Source: Glebionis coronaria (taxonomy: Eukaryota > Streptophyta > Magnoliopsida > Asterales > Asteraceae). From it: a DNA stretch of 64,000 nt. The stretch lies in the NCBI GenBank assembly GCA_025667525.1, contig CM046878.1, forward strand, positions 398,308,433-398,372,432, given 5' to 3'. Below are positions 36,561 to 47,725 of this stretch, in pieces. The translations under genes were made by a program, and so were the position numbers. Position 1 is the first letter of the stretch. Every line of letters starts with the position of its first letter. The notes under the pieces were generated by a model. It searched no databases and was not told the origin of the DNA. It saw only the letters and a list, made by a program, of their open reading frames with translations.

Positions 36561-37449
36561 TAAACCGCTAAATCAATATTTATTAACAATTTATTATCAA
36601 AAGTGTGGGGAGAATAAGCTAATAAATACTACACATGAGATCGTGACAATTACGAGACTTATAAATAACTCTATCATTTCTCGTCCTCATTTAAAAGACT
36701 TAGCCTAAAAAGTTAAGGAATCGAAGCTAAGTGCTCAACACGCACGATCGAGTCAAAAATTACTCTTATTCTCACCATCGGAAAACCTACATTCGTGTCT
36801 TAAACACTTATGAAAAACTAGAAAAAATTTAAAATTTCGCCATTTTTAGCCTTATTTTGCAACAAAATGATAACAAAAAGATGAATATTGGATTGCGTGT
36901 TGACGTGAGCAAGGTGAAGTATCTACTCACCCCCCCATACTAAAACTAAACATTGTCCACAATGTTTCAAGTCTAGGGGTGAAAACACCCCCATACTAGA
37001 GACGAATTCGAATGCTTAATCTCGAGCATGGAAAGGGTAAAACGAATAACCTAAAAGCCGTTTATGAATTATGCTAATAAGATAAACGTTAGAACATAAA
37101 AGGATATCATCGGATATCGGAATCTCCAAAGGCAACGATCGAAGCTCGAGTGATCCGTAAAACGAACACGAGAGGCTTCAATGATGTCGATGTACCTAAT
37201 GAATAACAATCACAAACAACCACGTGACAAAGGTTGGAAGAGCACAAGTCCCCTCGTTACACTAATTAGAAAGCAATAATATTTACAAGGATAAGCATGA
37301 GAATCCCCCACGAGGCACCTTGTTTTTGATAACCGAGTCAAAAGCTCGACTCGAATCCCCATAAATGTGATCATTTAGGGATAATCATGGTTTGGTCATT
37401 TTTGATGGGGCTTTCATGATAAACAATTCCCAAAAGTACGTGGAGTACT
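36561..37449 (-). other. 3' untranslated region of element A (proximal part) with internal PPT-like sites
   Basis: Minus-strand copies of AGTATGGGGG occur near 36931-36941 and 36986-36995. Between them lies a hairpin (36948-36967) with arms AAACATTG and CAATGTTT around TGGA. The stretch near 37300-37345 (GATAACCGAGTC, CACGAGGCACC) parallels the sequence just after the coding frame in B and C (GGTTAACAAAAATC, GGAGGCAACCC). No coding potential. Confidence 0.75.
36948..36967 (-). promoter_or_regulatory. Internal hairpin followed by a PPT-like tract, element A
   Basis: Arms AAACATTG / CAATGTTT with loop TGGA on the minus strand, followed within about 7 bases by TAGTATGGGGGGG. Equivalent modules are at 62029-62069 (C) and 50492-50532 (B). 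Confidence 0.75.
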
Positions 37450-37782
37450 TTAAAAACCCGATACACGTATACCGGGGTCGAAGATGGCGTCCTCATTTTC
37501 GGATGAAAGACGAAACAACGCCACTCCAACATGAACTAGAACCAAGACCCCATAGGGGTCTAAGAAAAGAGATGAGAAATAGAAGGGTGTGGAAATGGGT
37601 AAGTAAACATAATGAGCTAATCGAGGTAGACTCACACCAAGCAAATGAAAAGATTTTCCATTTATTGCATCGGTGGAAGACCGAGGTTTCCCTTTACAAG
37701 CAATTCCGGGATCGTAAATCTCGTCCTCGATGGAGAAATGTGAGGGAACATAAGGGGCTTCCCCCACACTAGATCCACACAC
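37450..37782 (-). CDS. C-terminal DPG-bracketed domain of element A's gag-pro polyprotein
   Basis: About 110 codons are open. After MCGSSVGEAP it reads EDEIYDPGIACKGK, then TDAINGKSFHLLGVSLPRLA, a hydrophobic stretch (GVLVLVHVGVALFRL) and ends EDAIFDPGIRVSGF. The same arrangement ends the frame of element C: VFDPGI, DAIKGNIFGTYGNLLTPL, a hydrophobic stretch (LPTLLWLALFALSLCYL), VFDPGG. Sequence identity between A and C is low but the anchor words and spacing are kept. In A it is separated from the acidic linker upstream by stops, so it is probably not translated as one piece today. The hydrophobic stretch could be a membrane segment; the function is unknown. Confidence 0.6.
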   Translation of the reverse strand: MCGSSVGEAPYVPSHFSIEDEIYDPGIACKGKPRSSTDAINGKSFHLLGVSLPRLAHYVYLPISTPFYFSSLFLDPYGVLVLVHVGVALFRLSSENEDAIFDPGIRVSGF

Positions 37783-37856
37783 ACCATCGTCAAAAGGAGT
37801 AGACTAGGTGGTAGCACTCATACAACGCGGTGATGACGGAGTTAAACTTGTAGAAA

Positions 37857-39200
37857 TTAATTTAAATCAATTTTAAAATCATTTCCTTTTTCATCGTTTA
37901 AAAACTCTTTATGAAAACCTGATTTGATAATGTCGAAAATTTTTGGCGTGTCAAATTCAAAATTAGTCGCGCTAAAAATCCTCATATTTAAGTCTTTGGT
38001 GGGAGGGGGTGGCGGATTGTATAAGTTCTCAAAACGTTTATCAATAAAGAACACCGCCCCCTCGGGGTCTACATATTCGTCATCCTCATGAACGTCGATC
38101 TCATCAATTTCTTCATCAAATATAGGCTTGTCAAACCAAGGTTTGTCATTCCCCTCCTTGATTATCTTAGAAACTCTCTCGAAAAGATCACGATCAAGCA
38201 CGAAACCATCATCCATTTGTGAGGATTGTTGATAAGTTAAATCCTCACGAATGTGGTAAACGTAATTCTCATTTGAGGAGTGTTGATTAGGTAACTCCTT
38301 GATAATTGGATTTTTGGTGGTCACATGAGTTGGTTTGTCATCGAAAATAAGCCGTTCCAACTCATTAAGTTCATCCTCAATTTTGGAAAGATCGACCTCA
38401 CTTGTAGGTGGAAGTAGAGGCAAAAGAGCTAGCTCTTGTTCAATGATTTCCTCAATCTAGGGATCAAACTCGTAATCATCGTACTTCACATGTTTCTTTT
38501 TAGGAGAATCAAAAATTGCATGTGGATTTCGAAGTACGTGATCAATCTCGGCAAAATCGCCATCGTCATCGTCAAAGAAAGAGTCGATGTGAGCACTCAC
38601 AACCATGGTCTTACAAGTCGAATGACTATGCTTAGGTGACTTTTCTATGACGAGAGGATCGATATCGATAAAACCTTTCGCCTCAATGAGTGTTGGGCTA
38701 GGAAAAGGAGGCACTTCGATGGAGTTAGAAGTTGAAGCCTCAAAGACGTGGTCCTTCGTAGGTGGTGAAGACGAGTCCATTTTAGTCATTGTCGTGATGG
38801 CACTAACGTCGCCCTTCGGAATTGGTGTTTCACTTGTTTCATCGAATACATCCCAAAGTGATTTTTCATTCATAAATTTACACATACCCTTTTGAATTAG
38901 GTACATGTATTCTTTATCATTAAAATCCTCATCTTTAAAACCGTTCTTCTTAATTTTTTCAAAACATGCATTAAGCCTCATTCTTTCCGCTAAAGTGTAC
39001 ATTTTGAAATCATTAGGTTTAGAAACATTAGGTTTTGAAACCTCGGTTTTTTCATTATCATTAAACACTTGGGAAAAACAAACTTTCCAACTTTCACATA
39101 GACATCCTCGGCTATTCCAATTGGTATAAGTGGAGTACAATTTGCAAGCTCGATAGTCATGTTCGTGGGGGTAAGTGAAGGCAATATCATCAATTTCCAA
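37857..39200 (-). pseudogene. Acidic linker region of element A's polyprotein (after protease)
   Basis: Two open stretches on the minus strand, 39200-38457 and 38423-37857, read as a strongly acidic region: VFNDNEKTEVSKPNVSKPND, SFFDDDDGDFAEIDHVLRNP, KYDDYEFDP, then EIDEIDVHEDDEYVDPEGAV. C and B have a comparable Asp/Glu/Ser/Pro-rich linker (DDDSSSDSDDY) between protease and the DPG domain, although the sequences do not align well. A stop near 38457 and a phase change at 39200 break the frame. It contains no RT motif. Confidence 0.6.
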
Positions 39201-39800
39201 AGAGAATGAGGCATGAGATTGATGCTAGCACCTAAATCGGCAAGGGCTAAACATCCCTCAATCTCGGAAAAATCACAAGGTAACAGAAATTGGCCCGGAT
39301 CCTCTTCCTTTCTCGGCATATGCCTTTTGGGTTTTTTAAGAAGGATCAAAGCACAATTTCTTCAAGGGTTACTTTGGTTAGGTCGGTAAAGCTCTCTTTT
39401 TGAACCGTGGATGGAATTTGAGGTACACGAGGGTGTGCACTCTTTTCCTTGATCGCCATGTTCACCCCATCGAATTTAGAACAATAAGACGTCTTAGAAG
39501 TCGAGGGTTGAGAAGAAGGAATAACTCTAAATCCATCAAGGTAAGGGGTAATCACACGACCTTTCTCACGAGACGAGGCGGCTTTACATTGTTCCTTCGG
39601 ATTTGCAACGGTGTCACTAGGTAACGAACTCGACGAAGCACCCGACAACTTGTTCATAATGGCCGAAAACATCTTTTTAATGTCAATTTGTCCTTGCTCA
39701 ATCTTCGTGTTTTGAAGTTTCAAAGTATTAGAAAAATCGTTTTTCAAAGTACCAATTTCTCCCTCTAATCGTCTCATATTAGCCTCATTCGTTTTCATGT
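38990..39800 (-). pseudogene. C-terminal gag and truncated protease of element A
   Basis: The stretch 39798-39346 contains gag-tail text with a likely coiled coil (ANMRRLEGEIGTLKNDFSNT, IDIKKMFSAIMNKLSG). After a short phase change the frame from 39349 gives the protease: DPGQFLLPCDFSEIEGCLAL, active-site ADLGASINLMPHSLW, then GIAEDVYVKVGKFVFP. Where B and C continue to DYEMDPRIPLILGRPFL, A jumps to unrelated text, and the following acidic linker resumes in another phase. The C-terminal half of the protease, with the ILGRPFL flap-end motif, is therefore deleted, and the enzyme cannot be active. Confidence 0.8.
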
Positions 39801-40044
39801 AGTTTTGAAAATCGTTTGACGAACTATTTTGATTTGAATTAAATTTCCCTTGGTTTTGATTACTTCTTTGAAAATTGTTTTGATTCCCACTTGAAAATTT
39901 GTTTCCTTGATTGTTGTTGTTTCAAAAAATAGAGTTTTGATTATTGTCTCGATTTTGACAATTCAAATTACGACCTTGATTATAACCTTGGTTTTGATTC
40001 GAAAAATTTCCTTGTTGATTATTTCCTTGAAAATTGTTTCGGTT

Positions 40045-41141
40045 TTAATTAAAATTGTTGCCTTGGTTATACTTGCCTTGTTGTGATGGACCGGCGTTAT
40101 TTTGATTTTGATTAGAAAAATTGTTGTTTAACGCACTCACATTCGACGTTTGGCCATCCGTAGTCGCACACTCGTAATAATTATGAGGTCCACCACAAAA
40201 CGTACATGAAACCTCAACCTCTTTCACCGTAGCGGGAGCGTCTTTCTTTTGCATTTCGACGAGAAAAGACGTAAACACATTTGTAAGCTTGTCGACATTT
40301 GCATCAACTCTCTCAATGTCACAATTAGAACTACTAACATTGGCGACATTGGCAACACTCGGTGCGTTGCGGAGTTGGTAAACCTTGGATCGGTTTTCGA
40401 TAATTATCAATGCATCTTTCGGAGTCTTACACAAAAAGTTTCCACCGGCGACGGAATTCAACGAATCTTGTTCTTGAAAATTAAGACCGTTGTAAAGCGT
40501 ATCGATTTGGTGCAACTCGGAAAAACCATGGTGAGGACATTGCCTAAGCAATTCCTTAAAACGATCCCACGCGTCTCTAAAAGATTCATTCGGTTTTTGC
40601 TCAAATTTCGTAATTTCATTTTTGAAAAACGTCGTCTTAGACGGTGGGAAAAAATAATTAACGAACTTGGAAACGAGATCCTTCCACGTAGTTATGGAAT
40701 TAGGTGGCTCTTTCTCGTACCAATCCTTGGCGGCACCATCGAGCGAGTACGGAAAAAGCATAAGCTTGACGACATCGGTGTCGACGTTCTTAAACTTGTT
40801 CGTGGCTAAAAGACGATTAAAATTCCGAATATGGTCGTGAGGATTATCGGCTTTACGACCTCGAAACTTCGTAGCTTGTATCAACGAAAGCATTCCGCTC
40901 TTAATCTCAAAATTCTCCACTTCGATAGCGGGAATTACGATCGCGTCTCCATAACCCTCCGTGGGTGCTTGGAGCAATTCCATCATCGAACGATTGTCGG
41001 CCATCTCCTCTACGGTCTCTTCAATAACGAAATTAGGAACGTCGGTTTCTAAATCTCGTCTACGTCGTCGATTCCTCGATTACGATTGCGTCGATTCGAA
41101 GCGTCGCTAGAATTAGAATAATCCTTCGATCGAGTGCGCAT
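40045..41141 (-). pseudogene. Athila-type gag of element A (capsid and zinc knuckle)
   Basis: The frame 41004-40045 is open for 319 codons: MADNRSMMELLQAPTEGYGD, then PHDHIRNFNRLL, MLFPYSLDGAAKDWYEKEP, the Retrotrans_gag core (NYFFPPSKTTFFKNEITKFE, ESFRDAWDRFKELLRQCPHH, IDTLYNGLN) and a C-X2-C-X3-H-X4-C knuckle (CTFCGGPHNYYEC). The protein should begin further upstream at 41141 with MRTRSKDYSNSSD, the same MRTRS start as in C and B, but a frameshift near 41070 separates the two parts. After 40045 a stop breaks the Asn/Gln-rich tail. This is the capsid that would package element RNA. Confidence 0.88.
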
Positions 41142-41980
41142 GCACTAAGCATAGAATGGGGGGGGGGGGGTAGCAAAGAAGATTCTTTTTGCGGCTTTTC
41201 GATTTTTCAATTTTTTTGGTTTTTTGATTGTTTTTTAATTTTTTTGGGATTTTTGAATGTATTACGTAGACACAAATCTACAAATCTCCCCTCAAATCGA
41301 TTTCTCGATTAAAGGAGCCTCAAAGAATGAAAACGATCACGTGGAGTGAACGCCTTCGATGACTTTAGAACGTTGGTGGAACACCAAAACGTTCAAGAGG
41401 GTTTAATCTTGAAAACACAAGCAAATATAATATACGTAGATAATACTTGGGCGGCAAACCCTCGATTGGCCCTCTTTCTCAAAACACGCACAAGCAAGCG
41501 GGGGAAACGAGGCGGCGCTAAGCACTTAAGAGCCTTTTTCCCTTAGCTCGTGAAATACAACCGCCTTATACCCACCTTATAGTTTGTGTTAATTGAAATT
41601 AAGCCTCACGAAAGTATTTATTTATTTTGCCTTTAAACTTTTGCTTTGGATTCGAATACAATGATCGAGTGATGAAATCCCGAATCAAGGTTGCGTTTTC
41701 ACGCTTTTGGAGTACTTGTATATTTATTGTTCTACGTAGTACAATATATTAAAATATTCACAAGAAAAATGAAAACGATAATGGGATATCTACAATATAG
41801 TAAATGATTGATTTGTGTTTAATTTAGAAAAATTAAACACGATTTATTTGGATATTATAATATAGTAATGAAAAATAACAAAAATGAGTATGTACGATAT
41901 TTACGCTTTTCAAAAATTGAAAAGCAAAAACGCACTACTCACACAAACACGATACTAATAATGGCAACTTAAAAACACCT
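41142..41980 (-). other. 5' untranslated leader of element A
   Basis: It lies between PBS and gag start, with no coding potential. A run of 13 C (minus strand; 41158-41170) is followed by TTCTATGCTTAG directly before the gag ATG region, an arrangement like a splice acceptor. The 41339-41546 region shows no homology to anything I recognise. Confidence 0.7.
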
Positions 41981-41997
41981 CCCCGGCAGCGGCGCCA
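41981..41997 (-). other. Primer binding site of element A (tRNA-Asp type)
   Basis: On the minus strand TGGCGCCGCTGCCGGGG begins three bases after the LTR end. From memory, Athila-group elements use a PBS complementary to the 3' end of tRNA-Asp; this differs from that by one T-to-C. Confidence 0.88.
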
Positions 41998-42000
41998 AAA

Positions 42001-45000
42001 TGATATAGTAAAATCGTACACGTTTTAGGAAAAACGCGTATGAGGCAAGTATTAAGTTCTACGATTTAATTAAAAACCGTAAGACCGAATAAATGCGGGT
42101 TCGTTCTCGAAGGAGGTGTGTGGATTAAGTGTGCCAATATATAAAATCAAAGACGAGCTACGATTACGATTACACTACGACGAATTAACGTAAAACGCGA
42201 ACGTAAATACGTAAAACGTGACAAAATTAAAAATTAAACCTAAAAATTAATTAAAAGTGAAAAATAAGTCTAAAATAATATAAATAAGAATAAAAATCCT
42301 ATAAATAAATTTTAAAACCTTTTATTAATTAAATATTCAATTTTAAATGCTAATTAAAGCCCTAAAATTAAATATAATTAAGAAAAAGCCCAAAATATTA
42401 TTTTATTAAACAAATAACTCACATATATTATTTAAAGACTAAAAATTACTTTTCCTAAATTTTTAAAACTATTTTTCTATTTTTAAAACACTAAAAACTC
42501 TTTTTAGACTAAAATAATGATTAAAAATAATAAAATAATGATAAAAATAATTGGACAATTTTAAAAATCCTAAATTATACTAATGAACATTATAAAAATG
42601 AAAAAAGTTTGAAAAAGTAAAATTCTTCACTAAAAGACAAAACAGATTCTAATTTAAAACTAATTAAACCAAAATTAAATCTAAAAATTACTTTAAAAAG
42701 TGAACAGTAAAATATTTTTAAACTAAAATCTTAAAATACTTTTCTAAATCTAAGAAAAATTTTAAAACTGAAAAATAATAAATTTTTCACTAAAAGACAG
42801 AAACAGATAATTAAAAACTAATTTAAAATGCAATTAAATCTAAAAAATAGGAAATGAACAGTAACAGGAAAGTAAATTTAATAGAAAAATCATAATTAAA
42901 ATAAGAAAAATAATAAAATTGGAATCAGGCAAAAACTCCTAAATAAGCCCACTAAAGACAAAATTCTAAGAAAACTGAAAGTGACATGTGGTTGTTTGTC
43001 TGTTAGCTAAGTAGGGGGAAATTTTACAATAGCAGTATGAGCTTTGTTCCCACTGGTAGAACAAAAAAACGGGTCTGGTGACTGATTAGCTTGTATCTTG
43101 ATGATTACTTGATTTTACTTGGACAATTGGGCACCCCTACACTCAGTGGAGTGTAGGGAGTATAGCAATGCAATAAAAACACAAGCTCTAACACAAAAAT
43201 CACCCACAAATGGCAAAGTTCAGTTATTGTAAACAGAAAGTATGGGTATGGACCCTTTGTTGATGCACTTGGCAGTTTGGTGAGTTTTGGCTCACCAAAC
43301 CTTGCTCAATTCAACACCAAATCACACTAAGACATAACACAATCCTATATAAACAGCTTTCCTAACAACTAACAAGATTAGAAAGCATAAATCATCAAAA
43401 TGAGACAGAAAAATGAGCTTACTAATTTTCTCAATGTTTTACCAAAATCTTATCATGCAACCTTTGTTTTTAGCATACCAAACTGAAAATAACCATAAAC
43501 ATGCTCTAACATAACCCAAGTAAGTGTGATTCAACAGCTTTTACTAGCTTAATGTAGCTTTAAACTAATAAACACCTCAAATCCAAACACCCATTAATTT
43601 CTAAAAATCAATTTTTTGCAAACCAAATCTACTCAAATCTATTCCTATCTCATTAAAAGTTGCTTAATCATGTATAAAAAACATGAACCAACATAAATAA
43701 CAGCTTAAACTAACACATAAACATCCAATCCACAAAAACAAAAATCACACAAATCATGTAAGTATAGAGGGTTCAAGCCTAGGGTTACCTTGTGGGACCC
43801 ACATCCAGGCCCCACTTTGGCTGCAATGCCATCTCCATACAAGCTCGGGCTTGTGCTGAACTTGTTTGATGTAGAGAGGTGATAGTATGAACTGGTTAGT
43901 CCACTATCCAATATACCTTCAACAGAGAAAAGACTCCTGCTAAGATTATCAAACGACAAGGTGAAAATTTTGTGAACAATAAGCCAATAAGCTCAGCTTA
44001 TTGATTAAGCTAGCTCAAAGGACTTATGTTTTCTAGATGAAACAGAAAGAAAAACAAGGGTAGGGAAAACTTTTGAAACTAATTTTTTTTAACTACTCAA
44101 TCTTGAAACTCTTAAAATATAACAACCAATAGGACAAACCTAAAATTCACACACACAAATCCACTTTCACTTTAATGTGTGTGTGGATTTCAGAATTAGA
44201 ACAAACAGATTTTTTAAAATAAAACTTGTGAATCAATTTCTTGAATCCAAATTAAAAACTTACACTACTTTTTCAAAATAAAAGTCACTGATTAAACTAA
44301 AACAAGAAGTAAAATTTGGAACTCAGTATTATATAAAAGTTGAACTTTCACTTTCATTAATCATAAAAAATTTATATAAAAACTGGAACAAGAAAATATA
44401 AGTGACAGGCCACTTATATTTATACTAGCTAAAAGAACAATCTAGAAAATGAATAAAATATTACAAAGCTTAAACCCTAGCTGCTGTATTTCCATGTTTG
44501 CCCTTGGTCAAGAAGTTCAAAATTCGTCAAAGTGGTAACATGTGATGTTGTACTGATGTCCAGCTGTAAAGATGATCTTAAACCGTTCATTGGGTCCTTT
44601 GGGACAAAGGAATTGATTAGGAACGTAGATGCTCTGTCTTGATTCGTTTCTTACCCAAAATGGTGGAGCAGGGGAACACAAGTGGGGTCCAAGGAGTCAC
44701 GGGTTGGGTTTTTTTGGTGTTGGATTTTGGTTTACTCACCATCAATCATCATTCTAGAAGTCTTGGGGCAAAACCCCTTTGAATTAAAGCAAATTGATCC
44801 TGGTAAAATTAGGGTTTAAGGGGTGATGAAGGTTAAATAATGAAGAGTTAATTAAGTTTTGGGGGTATTAAGTTTTCAAAAAATCTGTTTACCTCCACTT
44901 TTGTTTCAATAAACTAGTTTAAAGAAATATGGGGTGAGTGGGATTTGACGTGGATGGTAGGTGTAAGGTGATTGGGTGAAAAGTGGTGGGAGGTGACGTG

Positions 45001-45534
45001 TCATGGTGTGAGTGGGTGTGAGGAGTTTGGCTGTCTGGGCGTATTTGGTCCCTAAATTCCTTTTTTCTTGTCAAACAGCTCTTAAGTGTATTTCCCCTTT
45101 GTAAACAACTTTTCAACTTTTGATTTTGGCCACCAAAAGTTTAATAAACCAATTCCAAGGGTTTTTAATGCAATTTCACCATTCTTCAAGGGCCAAATTT
45201 TCACATATCTTCAAATATCAAGGATGTATCTTGTACAAATGAATTAGTGGAGGGTCATTTATGACAAGTCTTCAAAGATGAGGGACCAAAGTTGACAATT
45301 CTTCAATCTTCAAGGGTAATTTTGGAAATTCATGATTCAGTCCGGTTCCTTATGCGGCTTCGTTTCCCGTGTTCGTTTTTGATTCATTCTTGTAATCTTT
45401 TGGTGATTTCACGATATCCGTACCTAAAATTCACAATGAACAAACAAAAGCATATATTTGGGTATTTTGATGATATTTTTAGCATTTTAAGCCCGATTTG
45501 GACGATGAGACTATGTATAATTACAGTCTCATCA
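42001..45534 (-). repeat. 5' LTR of element A
   Basis: 3,534 bases, TGATGAGAC...CTATATCA on the minus strand. It is the uninterrupted counterpart of 16053-19547 plus 31794-31847 (together 3,549 bases). At about 45480 it preserves the empty site of the chromovirus insertion. Confidence 0.93.
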
Positions 45535-45539
45535 TTCGT
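45535..45539. repeat. Target-site duplication of element A (right copy)
   Basis: TTCGT, identical to 16048-16052. Confidence 0.9.
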
Positions 45540-45871
45540 GCTTCTTGAATTTTCCAAGGTACTACGTTTTCTTGTATTGTTATATGTAAATCCTGAGATT
45601 CTTAAATTTTAAATAAATTATACTTTTTAAGTATTTTCTGTTCATTGACAATGTTTTATCTGGAATTATAAAATTCTTCTTTTATTTTTCCATATTTTAT
45701 TTAAATCAAATATTTGATTTAAAATCAGTCGCGTGCGTTTTACAACGAGTTTATTCGAAATCAATTTACAACGAGAATTTCTATTGATCGCGATACCGAC
45801 GGATTCCTAAAAGTTTACATTTTATTATCGATTGTTTCGATAATTAATATTTTCAACGATTTCGTTTTAAT
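45540..45871. other. Unassigned background between elements A and B
   Basis: AT-rich, no gene seen. If A is removed it joins the sequence ending at 16052. A 12-base palindromic text (AAATATTTGATTTAAA) lies near 45710. Confidence 0.5.
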
Positions 45872-47719
45872 TGATAGGTGTGTAAACACCCATCCTTTTT
45901 ACCACTTAATTACAATAATAACCGAGCCAAAACGTGTATTTTATGTCATTTATGTCAGAAATATGCGTGGTTTGTGTTTTTGTTGTGATTTAGGACGAAA
46001 TTGTGAAAAGTGGAGAAAACACGGGCATTCACGGGCTTTTATCGAAGAAAAAGACGAAAGACGAAGTCAAGAAGTCAAGAGTGCAAAAAGAATGGAAGTC
46101 CAAGACCAATTCTGAAGATTTATCGAAGAAAAAGTCAAAAGACGGAAGTTTACTAAAAGCCGAAGAACTCAAGTCTTATTTATTGAAGAATTAAAAGACG
46201 AGTTTAAAGAAATCCCGAGACAAAGCCATTAAAGTCCAAGATTAACAAAAGATTAAGAAGAGAAGGACTTAAGTGTGCAATTAAGGAAAAGAGGAAAGAG
46301 GGAGGAAACTTCCTAAGCACTCCTTAATCTCCCCTATATATAGTTTAGGATTTCATTTCATTAGTTTTTGTTGGATAGCTTGACAAACTATTTCTTCCAT
46401 TTTACTTTCCTACACATTTAAATTCATGTCCATTTAATTACTTGTCAAATTTAAATACTTGTCTTGCACCTTAAATACCTTTAATTTCAAGTAAGTTTCC
46501 ATTTAATTCTTGTCAATCTTTATTTTTATTGTCAATCTCTTATCTACCTTTCTTTATTTGATCTTAATCTTCATGCTTTATTGTTTATGTTCATGTTCTT
46601 GATTTTTTTAATTGATTTATTTAAGTGGGTTTTGATTATTTTGGTTATATTTGTTAGTTTGATTGTTTTGATTTGTTTGATTATCATTAGTAGATGTTTT
46701 GTGATTAGTTTGATTTAATCTTGTGGTTGATTTTGCTTAGTTTTGATTAGATTCGTGTATCTTTGTATCCCTTGTTCTTCGCGTGTTCTGTTACTGATCT
46801 TCCCAGGAAAAGTTCCGGATCAAGCAAGATATTCCGAGTGAAGGATTTCAAAAGTCGTTCATCCGGAATATTAGATATTCCGGATCAGTTGTGCTCATTC
46901 AGAATAATTCATTATTCCGGATCAAGCATCTCATCCGGAATACCAAACATTCCGGATCAGCCTTTTATTCCGGATCAACAGGATATTCCGGATCAACCTC
47001 TCATTCCGAATCAAATAATATTCCGGATCAGCATGTTCATCCGGAATAATTTATTATTCCGGATCAAGGAGTTTATTCGGAATATTAAGACATTCCGGAT
47101 CAAGGGTTTTATTCGGAATAACATTCCGGATCAAGAGATATTCCGGATCAAGGGAAACATTCCGGATCAAAGCTACATTCCGGATCAAGGATTTATTACG
47201 GATCAAGGGATTTGGTGAATATTCCGTGTGAAGAAGAACATTCCAAACGAAGGTGACATTCCAGATGAATGTTTATTCCGAATGAGGGTATTATTCCGGA
47301 TGAGCTGTTTTCAGGTTCTTTCTAGTTTCTGTTTTAATTTTCTGCTTTTAATTTTCAAGCTTTACTTTTCCCGCCTTTTTACTTAGTTGCACTTTAAGTT
47401 TATTTGCCTTAAATTTAGTTTAGCCTTGCCTTAGTTTAAGTTTTAGTTGCGTTTTAAGTTTACCTTAGATAGTTTTAAGTTTGCGTTATTTTTATTTTAG
47501 TGCCTTTTAATTTTCGTCTCGCTTTTAAATACTTGTCTTTTACTTTTAATTAGACTTAGATTTACTTTTAAGTCAATTTTCATTTACGTCTTTGCACTTT
47601 TATTTTAAAAACAACCAAAAATATTTGTTTCACCAAAAACAATAGAGTCTTACTTTGAACCGAAAATGAATTCGTTAAGATACTGAGAACTTAACTTTCT
47701 TACTAGGTAAAATCCTACA
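45872..47719 (+). repeat. Full-length forward LTR at the left end of element B
   Basis: TGATAGGTGTG...AAAATCCTACA, 1,848 bases. TATA box CTATATATAG at 46334-46343; donor-like CAA/GTAAGT at 46488-46496; a TCCGGA motif array at 46805-47310. It is followed by TTAAAA, the bases that normally lie between LTR and PBS, but no PBS follows. Confidence 0.9.
46805..47310 (+). repeat. ATTCCGGATCA short-motif array inside the LTR of element B
   Basis: At least 17 exact TCCGGA cores plus about ten one-base variants occur at spacings mostly of 16-32 bases, in both orientations (ATTCCGGATCA and ATCCGGAAT). Because the word lacks stop codons, a 151-codon frame with repeated IPDQ is open across it; I regard that frame as incidental. 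Inverted copies of parts of the array lie at 47727-47940, 54745-55113 and 55545-55830. Confidence 0.9.
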
Positions 47720-47725
47720 TTAAAA

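Larger units (their letters stand above)
16053..45534 (-). mobile_element. Element A: complete minus-strand Athila-like gag-protease retrotransposon with nested insertions
   Basis: Two LTRs of about 3.5 kb (TGATGAGAC...CTATATCA on the minus strand), a tRNA-Asp-type PBS (41981-41997), a PPT (31848-31860) and a perfect 5-base duplication define it. Without its insertions (chromovirus 19548-31788 and element D 32833-36560) it is about 13.5 kb. The internal region encodes Athila-type gag and part of a protease, an acidic linker and a DPG-bracketed C-terminal domain. No reverse transcriptase, RNase H or integrase is present, and the space between the last coding domain and the PPT is too short to have held them. 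All frames carry lesions. Confidence 0.92.

Noticed and set aside
37392..37772. 126-codon plus-strand open frame
   Set aside because: It is the shadow of the DPG-domain frame on the minus strand, which has homologues in B and C.
46763..47218. 151-codon open frame with repeated IPDQ/FRIK words
   Set aside because: It is a by-product of the ATTCCGGATCA array, a word without stop codons. Other frames are also open there, and the inverted copies do not preserve the frame.
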